64,000 bases of DNA from Patagioenas fasciata (lineage: Eukaryota > Chordata > Aves > Columbiformes > Columbidae): positions 188,336,604 to 188,400,603 of the forward strand of contig NC_092520.1 of assembly GCF_037038585.1 (NCBI RefSeq), read 5' to 3'. Each line of letters starts with the position of its first letter. The first letter of the stretch is position 1. The position numbers and the translations under genes are program-made. The notes under the pieces are model-generated. The model worked only from the letters and a program-made list of their open reading frames with translations. It did no database searches and had not been told where the DNA came from. Of the stretch, positions 11,791 through 26,000 are shown piece by piece.

Positions 11791-14750
11791 AGTCAATCTG
11801 TGTATTTCTTGTTTTCTTAATATGAAAAGGAAGTGGTAATAAATATCCAAGCTAATACCCTTTCTGTAGCCAGTCTGTGCCTATTCAAGAACTGCAATTG
11901 GTTACAGTATAATGTTACCATTCATCATCTAAGACATTCAACACAACTTCACCCATATCACAAGGTCATTTCTTCCAATGGTCATTTAAGAAAAACATAA
12001 CTTTGTACTTCAAAAATATTATGCTGGCTTCAGCAAAAAAAAGTGTCTGACTGGAACAGTCCTGAGGTCTTTGCATCTTAAGGATGCTCAAGTTCCTGAT
12101 TTTTCTCACTGCTGTCCCACGTGAACATAAGGACTTCACAGAAGATCTTCAGACAGTTATGCTTACCATTTCTTCTTCCTCTTCATCACAGTCAAAGAGA
12201 TGTGAAGGTGCTCAGGAACTCACAAAAGCAGGATCCTTATTTATCATCTTCTCAGTGCCAGAACAAGTGTCAGCTGGTCTTTGATCCTGTAAATAGAAAG
12301 ATCTCCCCATGCTCTCATTAATAAGGGCTGGGAACTACCATTTTTCCTGGCTCTGTGCCTTTCTGAGTCAGAAAAAGCCTCAGGCTCAGTGCCTACCTCT
12401 GTGGTCCCTGGAGATACAAGCTCAAAAGATAACAGATAATGCAGACTAACATTGAAAAACAACACCAAATCCTCAGAGTGAAGGTATTTATTATTTATTA
12501 AACGTAATTTTAAAGTTAAATATTTTCTCCTCTATCCATCCTGAGGTTCCACCCAGGTTTTAAGAGGTACCTTGTTTTTTCAAGATTAACAGTTTACTGT
12601 GGGTGATGTACACAATGGATGCAGGACCAGATTCTCCTCTCTCTTTGGCTACATGGAGGCAGAGGGAAGTAAAGACTGTACTTGTAGAGACAAGCCCTAA
12701 ACGTTAAAGCTTGCAGGCCCCAGAGGAGAAAAGTAGGATGCAATCTTAATTTGGGTGGGACAGCACATTCAAAAGTGATTGTATCAAGAATAGGGAGCAC
12801 TTATATGCAGAAAAAAATGTCTTACACATCTCACGAACAAAAGGAGGAAATACCATCAGGCCTTCCTTTGAATGCATTTTGTCAGCATCAGGTGGAATTT
12901 TGTACAAGTGCATGAATATACCCACATGCACACATGCATAAACACATACAGGCATTTAAGATTAAAGTTGGTCCATGCTCTGGAGTAATTACAATATCAC
13001 AACACCTCCTGTTCTGCTCCATTCAGATGAGAAAAGTAGAACAGAAAGGAAGAAGGAAAAGATGAAGAAAAATATACAGATCCCAGCAAATAAATTGCAT
13101 AAAGGGACAGACTTTCGCTACTTTATTCCGTCTTCTTTTCTTAAGCATGAGTTTCTCTTGTCTCGCTAACCTATGAGAAGTGTGAACCCTTCAGCCCTCT
13201 GTTTTGGAGGATATGCGCAAGCATTTTCTTTCTTGTTTCCCTTAGCACTGTCCATTAATTGCAGTCCAGAAGCTTATTAAATTTCTTATCTCTGAAAAAA
13301 GTATAATGTCTTTTCATATTCTCACCAAAAATAATAATCTTAACTCATTAGTCATCTCATGTTATTCATAACTTCTGTTAACTTACTAAGTGGGCCAAAA
13401 TTGACATATTCATTCCACTGACAGTGGTGATCTCTGCAGAAAAGCAGCCACATTGCAGACTTCAATCCAAAATCACAGGTTGTGGTATTGCCCAGAAGAA
13501 AAACATTACTCATTTAGAGGTAAGTTAGACTCTGATGCCCACTTCCCAAGCTGTTTACATACTCACTCTTCATCACAGAACAAAGCCAAGATTCCCTACT
13601 CCTAACATAGCACAAGCCACATGGGACCCCTCTTGTCTACCTTTTCTTTGGGTTCATGATTTCTTCACCTGGCCTATCAGTAGTCTATCTGCAATAGGAA
13701 GGATGGAGTGTGACCCTATCCCAGCCTAGCCCACAAACTGGGAAATGGGAGGGGACTGGAACTTCCTCAGGATGTGGAGGAAACTGAATCAGATCTTCCA
13801 CTTCCCAGGCAAGTGCTTTCCCCCCAGGTCATCAGGACAATATGGCCACTGCCTTTCCCTGTTCCCTAGGTTGTTTATTGATATCCCTTGCCATACCAGG
13901 AGTGCCTAGATCACTTCTAGCAAATCAAGCCCTTCCAGAGAGAAGCCCTAAACTGATTCATTTAGCCAAAAACGGTGGCCCGATCACGTGTAGCAACACC
14001 ACTAAAGGTACCCAAGTAAACTTTTGGGCTTGAGATAAGTATCTGAGCACTTATACAAACCAGGCAAGATTTACACGGATTGCCCAAGGAATTCTAGTTT
14101 CTTAAACTGGGTTTATAGAGAAACATAGGTGACTGAATTGTGCATCTGGCCATTAATCTCCAGACTTTATCCATATGCTGTGCACAAACATGAGCCTGAG
14201 GGCACACTGAAGTCCAGGCTCAGACATGGCTTTAAGGCAGCCCTTGAAGAATGCTAGAGGAGAAGATAGGAAACTGTGAGAAAATGCATCTGTAATGTGA
14301 ATATCAACATATGATGTTTTGCTTTAATTGACCACTCACTGATCACATCTAGGGTGAGGTCTCTGCTGTGCTCCAGCCTTGCTGCAAGGGTCAATGAAGA
14401 GGCAGTGTCTCCAACGTTAATACTAGCAGCTGCTTCAGCTTCCACAGATAGCTGAAAGCAGCCATCAAGTCAACTCTCTTGTGAATATTTTCTAGAATTT
14501 ATGTCACTTGGCACTTTCCCCGAAGTAGATGTTAATATAACTTCTAATGGCACATTATCATAGTTTCTGTAACAAAGCAATATTTGTATCAGTTTCTAGA
14601 TAGGATAACATAATTGCATAGATGTCAAACCTGAGAGAAAGAAGTCAAAAATAAGTGGTTTTATTTATTGACACTATTTTTCCACTCTCATCTCCTTGCA
14701 GATTGTTGTTTGAGATTAAAAGTCAAGGTTGGTTGGAAGATCAGAATGTC

Positions 14751-14779
14751 CTGGCTTTTCTTAACCTGGCTTTTCTTAA
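14751..14779. repeat. 14-base direct repeat, two copies
   Basis: CTGGCTTTTCTTAA occurs at 14,751-14,764 and again at 14,766-14,779, separated by one C. This is a small tandem duplication in non-coding DNA with no evident role. Confidence 0.9.
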
Positions 14780-17700
14780 ATATTCTGGATCAGTAAGCAG
14801 TTTGGGATGGGGTCTAAACACTACGTATCAAATATCCACCTTTTCTCCTCTGAATTTGATGAAAAATGGAAAATATAAAATTTTCCTGGATACCAAAGGT
14901 TATTTCTTTTTTATTCTAGTTCAACAGAGCCACTAAATAGGTAGTGAATAGGACAAAGTGAATTGGACGATAAGCTGGATGAAAATCTGGTAGCAAGTCT
15001 GGCTTCCATGAGCAGTTTCAACTGAATATAAATCTTCTCAGATATTTTTTCAATATCATTAGATCATATTTTCTCCTGGAAAACAGTTCTTCCAGAAGAA
15101 TACAGTACATTCCTAATCAAAACAAGGTAGACTGTAACTTTTCATTTTTTCTTTAAACAGGACCTGTAAATCTAATTTATAATAAATTTAGAATTCCATT
15201 GAAAACGAAATAATTCTTACATAGAGTTTCTTCTTTGACTGTTTAGCAAAAACTCTGTTGGGTATTCTTCTTGCTTTTAAATGACTCAGGGCTTGCAGAA
15301 CATTATATTTCATAACAAGAAGATGATTTAGTGTAGAGGATATTGACTCATGGTGGTTTATCCTCTTCTGCAGGGTAATAAAATATGTCTTACTGTTTTA
15401 GACACACAGACTTTTCCAAGATACTGTGCTAAAAGCAAAGGATTTTGCCTGTGTACCACTGAAGTCACTAGTTTTGTCACGGACTTCACAAAGAGAACTG
15501 GAACCAGAATGCGACTGTTTAAACATAATCCTGTGAAGATTGTATATTTAGAAGCCATTTAATTTCCATCAGGTCTTTCCTTCCTTATATCCTTGCCGTG
15601 CACAGTGCTGTTTAGGTCAATGACCATTAGAAATCTAGTGAATAGGTGTGAACTATGTACTCTATGCTGAATTTTTAATATCTAAACAAGAATGCACTGT
15701 TCCCAAAGAGCAATAAATGCCTGCATCCTAAGGACATTTTTATATTTGCATTTGGAAAATATTCCTCTTTCCATGGCTGTTTCTCAGCCAAAAAACAATG
15801 TATAAGCACAGTCAACAACTGTGGAGTGGAAAGAAGCTATTTATTTCCTTGCTATAGTCCAAGGTTCCTGTTTTTCAGACAGATCTTAAAGGTGGACCTT
15901 TGGGGTAGTAAATTGTTCTGAAATTTGCGCTAACTTCAGAGTAATGTCATCAATTTCCCTAAATTAGTCCAGGCTTATGTCACTGTGCCTCAGTTTCATC
16001 CATATTTTTGAAACAGCACAACGTAGTTCCATGCGTGTCTAAGTATGGGCATATCCATACTGTTGATATCCAATTCTGGAAACAGCTTCAGTTTTATGAA
16101 GCCTTTGGAGTGCAACTACAGTGCAATTACAGGTGACATTTGAGCTAGAACTGGGTGTCCAAATGTATGTCTTTATCTTCATTGCTCCATTTCATTACAA
16201 GAAAGCAGTATTTATTGCCAGGTCTGTGTGCCCCATTTGCCTTATCACAGCACAACTTGCAGTTGGCTATTGTCAAGCTCTTCAAAGCCAACTTATGATA
16301 GACTCTTTATTGACAGTCCATTAATTTACTGATATTCTGTTAGGTGCTTCTACAGAGCAGCTTTCTCAAAATATATCTCAGCAATTTTAGGAGTTCAGGC
16401 ACCTTGAAGAGCACAAGTCCCTTTGAGCTCTGACTCTTGTCAGAGACAAATCTGAATGTGCTGCCATATTGCTGTGTTTTAAGAACTTTTTTTTGTTTTG
16501 GAGGTAAGTACATAGTATGAAATAATCCTAAATTATTAAGTGATATTGACACAATAACTGATGTTCTGTTTTCTTCAAATATAACACAGAGTTGTTCTAT
16601 TTACTTTCCATCTTGTCTGTATGATCATTTATTACCCTGTAACATGGAAGTGCCCTGGTCTGAGGTAGAGAAAAATAAAATCTGGTTTCCATACTAAAGC
16701 AGCCCACACACTTACAGACTACAAACAGATTTTTCTTCAGGATCTGTGCCATCCAGGGCTCAGTATAGCTCCAGCTGGGCACTGATAAGCCTCTCCTTGG
16801 TATTTTTCCACACAGCTGCTTTATTTGTGGTATCACATACCTACTGTCAGGCTTGCTTGCTTACAAAGGCAGGAGGACATCCTTGCAGACTTGGCACACT
16901 GACAGGATTATAACCCATCTTTCTCTGTGCAAGTTGTACCCGAATTAGATTCTAGATTCTTATGGAATCAGTACTGCCCGGAATTCAGATAACTTCAGCT
17001 ATAGCATGTCTAATCATTAACAATGACAGTTATAGTAAACCCAATCCAAGTATAGTTCAGTAGATTAGATCAAACTAACTATGTTTAATGATGATAAGGT
17101 TTAAATCTCACTAGACCCAGGGGGATCCCTGTTCTGTAAGGTCTCTGGTGAATTTGCTTGATTCCTGTGTTTGGGCCACTCACTCATGTCTTTATCTAGA
17201 AAACCATTTATCTTGGAATGCCAATAGGTTGTAATATTTTAAAAAATACGACCCAATGAAAGATGTTCTTGAAAGATGTTGGCTTGTCTCTTTTACTCTT
17301 CAGGATGTGTGAATTCATGCATAATTCAAGTTTTACCTTCCCTGGAGGATTTCCTAGCATTTACAGAATCAGTAAAATTATCAGATTGCAAAGAACTACA
17401 GAGCAAAAACTCATTAAATGACAATGTTTTGAACTATTTTTAATACTGTTTTGCTTCCTTCTGTTCCTACTCAATATGCTGTGAACATCTGAGGCCAGTA
17501 CTATACTTCCTACAGATTTGCTTGCCCTGTTTTGTCAGCTAACCTGTGCAAACTCAGCATCCACAACCCTGAGGGTGTCCTTCCATTGACAGAACCAGAG
17601 TCAAGGTGCAAAATGGGACTCTAAAAAGGATGATCAAATGGTGATGTTCAGCATTTCTCATGTTCATTACTTTTCTTAAGAAAAATACATAAAACTTACA

Positions 17701-19048
17701 CATATAAACATAGAAATATATCTTGGTGGGGAAAAAGTTGACTGTAGTACTTTCTGTTAGAATAGTGCACAGTGCTGAAGAGCTGAGTGTATAGAACAAG
17801 AAAATCTTGAAAAAAATTGCCATTAAAATGAAGTAATGAGGAAATGATTGATTGGAGAACTACTCCACTTTAGCTGCTATCAGACTGGAAACAATTTTAC
17901 AGTTATCTATATGAATTTTATCTGTATTCTTTTACCTCTCAAACACAGATTTTTTTAATCACACAAACTGATGGAGAAATCTGTCTAATCAAGGATGCCA
18001 CACAACATTTTACAGTACCTGTAATGGAAAATATATTTCTGCATATACACTAATGATCATCAACATCCAACATAATTTGATTGTTTTAGTAATACTGTTT
18101 TATTATTATTAGCAGTGCTTAATATTCTGTAATTGTAATCTCCAAGTATCATCCTAATGATTTCTCATTGCACTTGCAGTAAAAATTAGTCTCTAATGCT
18201 GGACTGATTCTAACAACGTAGAAAACAACTATGCTACTAAGCAAAAAGAAAAAATCAGAAAAAGTGGTGTAATGAATATAATTAATATAATAACATATTT
18301 GTATAAGGGAATGACTGCTTTATTTTTATTCTTATTTTACCAATCTGCAGTTATGAAAAAAAAAATGGGCTACACATCACAAGTTCTGAGGAAATTATAG
18401 AACTTCCTGTTCTCTCACATCTGGAACATTAGCAAGCTCAGTCTCCAAAAAAATAGAGGCTAAATAATTTACCATGCTGTTGATTTCAAAGGCCTCCTTC
18501 CAGAATTAAAGGAAATCTATTTGCATGTTTCTAAAGGCATTGTTCCTTCAGTCTGTGATGTTCATCAGTCAGGTTTGCTGCTTTTGTTTTTGTAATCTAA
18601 GTAAATATAGTTAAATGATTTGGAAATTCATGGTTATCCCAGTGGATTCCTCTGTATCTATTGTGTAAGGCAGAACTAGGGGAAACAAGGGATGACTAAT
18701 TTTATGAACATGAGATGAGGGAAGCAAGTGGAAATCTCTACCTTCTGCTACAATCTGCTGCCACTTCTGAAGACTCTTATAAAGCCTAACCATCCAATAG
18801 CTTCTGAATCTCTCACAGTTAAGTTTGTATTTTCCATTTTTACTGATTTCTACAACTTTGCTTCATTCATTAATTCATTAGATATTGCTAGAAATTTGGT
18901 AAACCCCTCTCATTTACTTGTGGCAGGTGTGTGCACACAAACACCTACCAAACAATAAGTACTGGGTGTAAATCGACACCTAGCTTGCAATAATATATCC
19001 ACAAAATCATGACCGAAGTGAGAAACAAGTGTTGAGGTAAAGGAGAAA

Positions 19049-19071
19049 CAACCACTGAGAAACAGTGGTTG
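19049..19071. repeat. Perfect 9-bp inverted repeat with 5-nt loop
   Basis: The arms CAACCACTG and CAGTGGTTG flank the loop AGAAA. The stem is perfect, but no T-run or gene is nearby. It is recorded as structure only. Confidence 0.85.
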
Positions 19072-22000
19072 AAGAGTGAAAGCCAAGGGAAATGCAATAC
19101 AATATGCTGACAGAAGGAATTAAAATGCAACTGGATCTCATTTTTTCCGATATGTTCTAATTTTTAAAAACATTATTGAGATTGGAAAATTTCTGCAAAG
19201 CAATTACAGTTTAACTAAAGTAAGCTGTACCAAATTCTGTGTAGTCCTTACTTGTCAAGTTGGACAGTTCTTTGTTTTCACAGTAAAGAAAATATCAGAG
19301 AAAGTTTGTACCTTGAGCAGAGCTTTTCAGGAATGAGATTTACCATCTTGTGGAAAATTATACAAAATGTATTTAAAGCTATAAACACAGAATTTTAAAA
19401 TGTCTTGTTATTTCCTATGAATCAGGGTATTTCTGTATTTCCTACCAAAACAGCATTAAAATTTATTTATACTTGCTGAATATCTCCATTTTAGCAAAAT
19501 ACGGAAAAAAATATAATTTTCTTTGTGCAACCTGGTTTGTGGCCCAAAAGCACCACCTGTTCTTCAGTTAAAATCAAGGGGACTCTGGGCAGGATCACAC
19601 AGTGCACAGTGCAGGACTGAGCCCAAGGCTATACAGACAAAACCATGAAAGACAATGTACAGCTGAAACCAGCTATAAAACAGCTGGGTTTTATTCGAAG
19701 CCTGTCTCTTGCACTGCCTGCAGTCAAAGGAGACAAATTAACTCCTAAGGGAGAGAAACAGTCTCCTAAGGGCATTTTAACCTAACTAGGAAACACACAT
19801 CTAAAATAGCTAGCCAAATCACATTCTGAAGGGCTTTCCCTCCGCTAACCACAGAAGAACTAGCTTTGGCTAAATGTCTAAATTATAGAATTTCCACTTT
19901 TAAGACAGTTAAATGTGGAAGAGAGAAATAATTATTACACATTGTATTATTGACTCAAGATGGCCACAGTTTCACCCCATCTTTTTGTATACAATGGTTG
20001 TTGATATTTAAATATGTAGCTGATGCCACCGAGAGAACCTCAGAGTTTCATAAAACCACTGAAGACCAAATTCTTCCAAGGATCTCCAGAAGATATGTAG
20101 AGTTTATTGCCATCCCCACACTACCTCCTAAAAACCATGTCCAGAAGACAGTGTTCATAGATAACCTGAGGAACTCCTTCTCACAGTGTTGTCTAATGCA
20201 ACATTTGTAGTTCATGAGAATTTTTATTCCCAATTAAAAATATGAAAGGTGGTAGCCTTTGGCCCCTTTGAACATCCTGAATACCTCAATTGAAATCTAG
20301 TAAAAGTCATCATCAGAGAGTAGACATTGTATTTCAGCTTATAGAGGAGAGGTTTGGAAGACAAAGGGCAAAGTCTGAATTGTCCTTGAAGCCATGTAGA
20401 AGGCCAGTGCAAAGTGACTGAGGAGAAGGGTGGAACATTTCCATTTCCTTGAGTAAGTCCATGATTTAGCCACTGAACTTTGAACACTGAGAAGCTATAA
20501 AACTTAAGAGCACAAAAGTGGCAGCAGGAATAGTTAAGATGGGAAGCGATTAAGGCACGAACAATGTCAGGCTGGAAAGTACTGCAACAGGTCATTGGGA
20601 AATAACGATTACAGTGCCAGCACTCAACAACCAAATGTATTCTCTGCTGACTGACCCAGCTCTGGGATCAAGGATTTCTTCGTTGCAAAGCACATCATTT
20701 CTAAAAAATGAAATATTTGACTCAATCAGTAAACAAAATCTAAACAAAATTATGTTGCCTACCACCTTATTGGTGGACACATTTGTCCTATAGGTGGTCA
20801 TGAACAGCAGGTCATCAGTGCTGGATTGCTCAGCAGCCCATGTTCCTCAAAGGGATTTTCCTAGTGCATGGTGAAGTGTTGGTCAAATGCTGAACACAAA
20901 ACAAGACAGCGTGCCTTAGCAACATGTTTCAAGAGGAAGAAGCATACTAAAAATTCACTGGCAAATCAACACAGTATTTTTTATAAAAAGGGAATCACTC
21001 AAGGGGATATTTCTCAAGAATGAAGTTTGTGCAATCTAAAACTTGGAAAGATGTTTTGACTAGACTGAGCAATCTGTTGACCCTTCAGAGACATGCTCTT
21101 GGTAAATTCATGTGTACCAAAGGTACTGGGGATGATTTACTAAGAAGCCAGACAATGTCTGCTCAAGGAATGCCTCAATTTCATGAAAAATGTAAATTTG
21201 CTATTTTTACAGGATCCTGAGAAAGTTCCACAGCCATCTCATATTGTACCACCCTAAAGCTCTTTCCTATAAAACTATTAAAAGCATTCCATAGACACAA
21301 ATTAGCATCATAGACACTCAAATAATGACAGCACTCAGTCAGTGAAAATGTTCTAGGTGAAATGTTAAACATATGTGTATAGGGAATGTTGGAGCTGGAC
21401 TGTTCTCCATGTCACAGTTCTCCAGCAGCTCCAAAAGTTGTTTCATGGAGACAGGCACACATTCTACAACAAAATCATTTGTAAAAAGCTTTCTCTTTTC
21501 TCCTGTAAATAGAATCTATCTTACATTTTCTTACTAGAACATAATTTTTAAGCCACTGTTCACACTCCAGCATTCACCAGTTCAATATTTCACTTTTATG
21601 TTGGAATCTCAATAACAATATTCTCAGATGTGGCTACTTGCATTCACAGAGAATTCACCACCACTTGAAAATGGCTTTCCTATTATTCAGTTTTCTCCAA
21701 ATAAAAACTTGGCCTGGTAAAACAGGTTTTTTAGAATAGATAGCACCCCTTAACCACTGCCAAGTTTCCTACAGTAAATCCAGATAGTTCCATCATAGGA
21801 CACTTCATGAAGCCATGTACTTTTTCTTCTGACTTCTCACATATCCTCATTAGATCAAAATAATAGACAAGGAGCCATTCCCATGTTCACTTCAGTGTAA
21901 GAACTGAAATTCAAGTCACCCCTGTTGTTGCAGCCTATGCGGGATGGAAACATTTCCACTCTCTGCACCAGCACTGCCTCCCACATTAAGTCCTGTTGCT

Positions 22001-22184
22001 CACAAGGGTTATGTCTCACTTGTGGGAGCTGTAAGGGCTTCAGAGGTACAGGACCCACGTGCTCAGTCCATGCTCAGATGGGTGCTGGGCTGCCCTGCCC
22101 CCCTCCCCATCACGATAAGGCTGCCACAGGAAGGCAGCCCAGCTAAGGTGGCTGAACGGGGACTGCAGCACACTCCTGACAGAG

Positions 22185-23090
22185 TGTCACGGAGGCACCC
22201 CAAAAGTCAATTTTAGGTGAACAAGTTTCAAAGCAGACTTTATTCTAGCCAGAAAAGTGTAGCCAATAAACCAACTAGAAACAGGGTTTATACAATTATT
22301 TAGCACTCTGACAACATAAAATACAGGTTGAGATATCAGTTGAGGAAATTATTGGGGTACGACAACATAAGAATGATGAGGATCCACAGCGTGCATGCAT
22401 TCACTCACAAGAAACAAAACCAGAGACCTCTCATTCATGGGTACCCAGAAGAAATAAAAATTCATCTGAGTTAGGCGAGGGCTCACACTTACCTGGGTTA
22501 GGCAAGGACTCAATCAAGGATATATCCAGTAAATAACCACTCACCACAGGAGTGGGAAGTCTTCTTAGATGGCATCCCAGTCTAAGGGGAGGGCTCCAAT
22601 TAACAGACCTGCTGCTCCCAGAAGACCACTCAAAGAGGGTCTTCAGCGAGCACCCCCTTGTATAGCCTGGTCAAATCTGGCTGTGGGCATTACAGCACGG
22701 TCCAGAAATTTCTCAGCTACTCAGGGCACCTCCTTTGTTGAGGACCCTGTCAAGTGACTGAGAGTCCCACTCCTCCTTGCCCACCAGCTGGTAGAGGTGA
22801 AGTCACTCTGCCAGGGCAGGGGAGGAGGTTACTGTCAGCACCTTGGTACAACCCTAGATCTGTACAAGGGGACAGGCACAGCGGGGCACAAAAGGTGGTA
22901 AAGAGCCATCAACTGCCCCACTGAAGGCTCCCTATCTCGGGAGGATGTGCAACTGCCATACAGAGCCAAGATACACAACACACAAACAGGCAGTATAGCC
23001 CTTCTTCTGTTCTCAGTTACCCAGACGTTAAACAACCCCGAGACTTCTATTGTGTAGGGATTGTATCTTGATGGGTAGAAGAACAAAGAA
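22185..23090 (-). mobile_element. Probable solo LTR of an avian endogenous retrovirus
   Basis: Read on the minus strand, this stretch has the layout of a retroviral long terminal repeat. A TATAAA box (plus 22,287-22,292) lies about 45 bp before an AATAAA polyadenylation signal (plus 22,239-22,244). A short U5-like segment follows and closes with GTGACA (the plus strand starts TGTCAC at 22,185). The GC-richer region up to about 23,090 would be U3. No primer-binding site follows the CA end, and no gag, pol or env homology lies on either side, so it looks like a solo LTR. The far boundary is approximate and I could not settle a target-site duplication. The exact family is unknown. It is probably old, given the absence of internal sequence and of a clean duplication. 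Confidence 0.55.
22239..22292 (-). promoter_or_regulatory. TATA box and poly(A) signal inside the probable LTR
   Basis: On the minus strand TATAAA precedes AATAAA by about 45 bases. This close pairing is typical of the U3/R junction of short-R retroviral LTRs and is the main reason for calling the LTR. Confidence 0.55.
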
Positions 23091-26000
23091 ATGTGTCAAA
23101 ACATACAGGAATATTTCTCCCCACATGTTCACATTTTTCTGAATGTTAATTAAATAAGCTTAGGTGGCTTAGCCTGATTGTTTAGACTTGAACCTTTCAT
23201 CAGCTTAATATTCCATAAACCTGACTACACATGCTATTCATTCACGGATTTTTAAAAACGGGTGCATTTTGTTTCAAGACGCAGATGTTAGTATAATACA
23301 GTATTAACAGATCTCTCAGGGTGAATAAACAGGAATCTGTGTTTATGCATGATACAGAGAATTGTGTACGGAGTTCTCCTCATTAAAATGGTAAACTAAA
23401 CCAAACTTTATTATAGCTTGAAAGCCAAAGGGAAGTATGTTACTATCTTATTCTGCAGGACACAAAGCAATTTAAAATAATGGTGGCATGGTAGTGATAA
23501 CGTAAACAGAAATACAAAATCAAACCAGGCAATAGTATTCGGCATACCTCATACCTATCAAGGTCCGTTTTTATTTCCAGTGATGATTTTCTGTCTTTGC
23601 TACTCATATCTCCATCATATAATACAGGAAATTAGATGAAATATGTACAAAATACCTTTTGCTTTGAGACCGTTTATACAGGTTCTAGATCAATGTTCTA
23701 CAGTGAAACAGATAGAAAGCCCTCATAAAGACAAATACATTTTCTTCCTTCTAAGAAGGAATTAGGAGCAATAATATTTCTCCACTTCCTTGCCTGATGA
23801 CAAAAGGCTGTAAACCAAGATATTAAGACAAAAAGAAATCTGTGCACCAGAATGTAAAAGTCTTAGTACTGAAAACTCTGCTGATGTTCTGAAAGGCAGC
23901 ATTTTGGACACATATTTGGGTTGCTAATCTTTCCTTCTTTTTTTTTTTTCCAAAGGTGATTCCAAAAGGAGCTGAGCAGTTTGTCTCCCCTGCTGTCTAG
24001 CAGCAAGGCAAATTCACAGCCTAAACAAAATTCCCTGCTAAATGTTTAAACTAGAAGTACAGCAACCTGTCCCTGCATGTGGAAATAATACATTATATCA
24101 CTATACTATATTTGGCATCTAGCTTCTCCTTTTCATTTGTTCTCACGCAAAAGAATTCATCTTCTCTGGTTGGGTTGAGCTGATAAAGTTCCAGCTAAAA
24201 TATCTGCAATTTGCAAAGTAGATATCCTTCTAGCCAGCATATATTAATACCTTTGAGACCAGAAAAGTCTGTGGTGCTGTCTATCTTTGCACAATATCAT
24301 TGTGGATAGCAAAACCATGCTATAAATGAGCTTTGGGGTTTGTGTTAGCTTTTTCAGCCTCAGGAAGTTGGAAATTAAAGCCTGCAAATCACAGGGAAGC
24401 ACCCTAACCAGCCAACATGGGGGAAGAAGTAGGAAATTGTGGTTTCTGCTGGCACACAATACAAATAATCTCAATGTTCCCACCTCACTGAAAATTTTTA
24501 AAATACCTACTTTTATCAAAAGCATGCCAATTTTTCAGTTAAAATGGTTCAGCCAAATAAAAGCATGGAGAGTTAACACAGAAGCAACACCCAGGAAGCC
24601 TGTGAATACAGCAGTCCATCAAACCTCACACAAATTAAACTTTATATGTGGTGTGGGTGGTGTCACACAACCACATGAAAAAAATTGCAAACATTTTTAC
24701 ATTCCACAAAATGAAACTATAAACCCGTCACTAAAAATAAGGGTTCCCTTTAAATGAGTGGGGAGCGACCACAAGAGGTACCCCCAGGCTGTCTTTGTTC
24801 TCCTGGCAGTGGCTGAACCTTGCTGTGAAGTCCCTGGAGTTAACTCTGATTAATAACCCTGCTACAGGTCAGTGCTTGGCCAGCTCCCATTAAACAATAT
24901 TTACGTCTCTCTTATCTGGTCATAAATTGCTAAACTTGATCTTTTGGCATACCCAAAACAATTACCTGCCTGTCATAAAAGTGTGTGGTTCATTGCTGGA
25001 GGCATAAAAGAGCTTCTATTATGTTTTCACATTTGTGCTCATAGATGGAGTCGGTAGACAGAGAGGCTGCCTTTCCTGAATGAATGGGCTGCGTCCTAAA
25101 TCTTTAATTCTGACCTGGTGAATGGAATTAAAATGCTTAACCAACCACCCAGACAGATGTTAGTATAGTCATTATCAAACCTGATCTGCTTCCAGAGCTC
25201 TTCAAAAACCACCAGTAACCCTCAGCAGTCAGAACAGTTAGTAGAAATGGAACCGGGCTTCGATAGATCAGTAATTCCAAAGTTCAGCTGCTAGACAATT
25301 ATCATAGGTGGGCACATTTAAGCACATTTCAATGCAAAAATTTTTAATGTTATTTCTCCTTTCTCTTACTGTCCAAAATCTGAATGTAGGGATCAGTGTT
25401 TCCTTTGAAACACTGGACCTGCCTGCTGCCTTGTGCCCAGCAAGCAAGTAAGCCCCAGTTTCCATTTCAGTTGCTGTACATGTCCCCAATTCTCCTCAGT
25501 TCAGATTGCAGAGAAGTCCTGTGCAGGAACAGGTCTTCAGAGGTGTCACCAGATATGCTTTGAAAGTTAGTGTGAATATAAGAAACTTTAACAAATTTTT
25601 TAACTGCTTATCTTCACTATCAAACTCTTGGGCCACTAAAACAGAGCAACAAATGTTGGTTCATGTGTTGACCTAAATTACTGCATTATACAACTAATAA
25701 ACCACAAATTTATCCCTTCAAAAGGAGTCTTTACCATGCAGATTTCTATTTTAGTATCTTTCAAGTCCTCACAGAGAAATCAGACCAAATAAATCCATCT
25801 TGCATAACCAAGAATAGGGGTAGGTGCTCTCAGTTCTTCAACCTCTTCATCCCTCAGGCTTTCAAAAGACAGAGCCACCCTGATTTCCACCTGCAAAAGG
25901 GTGGCCCCAGAATGTAAACAACTTTTTTGTGCTGAATCTCTCTTTGTTTTCCCTGAACTTGAGTTGACATGAAGTATTTGTCCAAGCTATGTGTGGATTC

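Larger units (their letters stand above)
11791..22184. other. AT-rich intergenic DNA, no gene seen
   Basis: Ten kilobases without a supported gene. Open frames are under 140 codons and share no known motifs. Small structures seen: a 14-base direct repeat (CTGGCTTTTCTTAA, 14,751-14,764 and 14,766-14,779) and a perfect 9-bp hairpin at 19,049-19,071. No RNA gene or large repeat was recognised. Confidence 0.65.
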
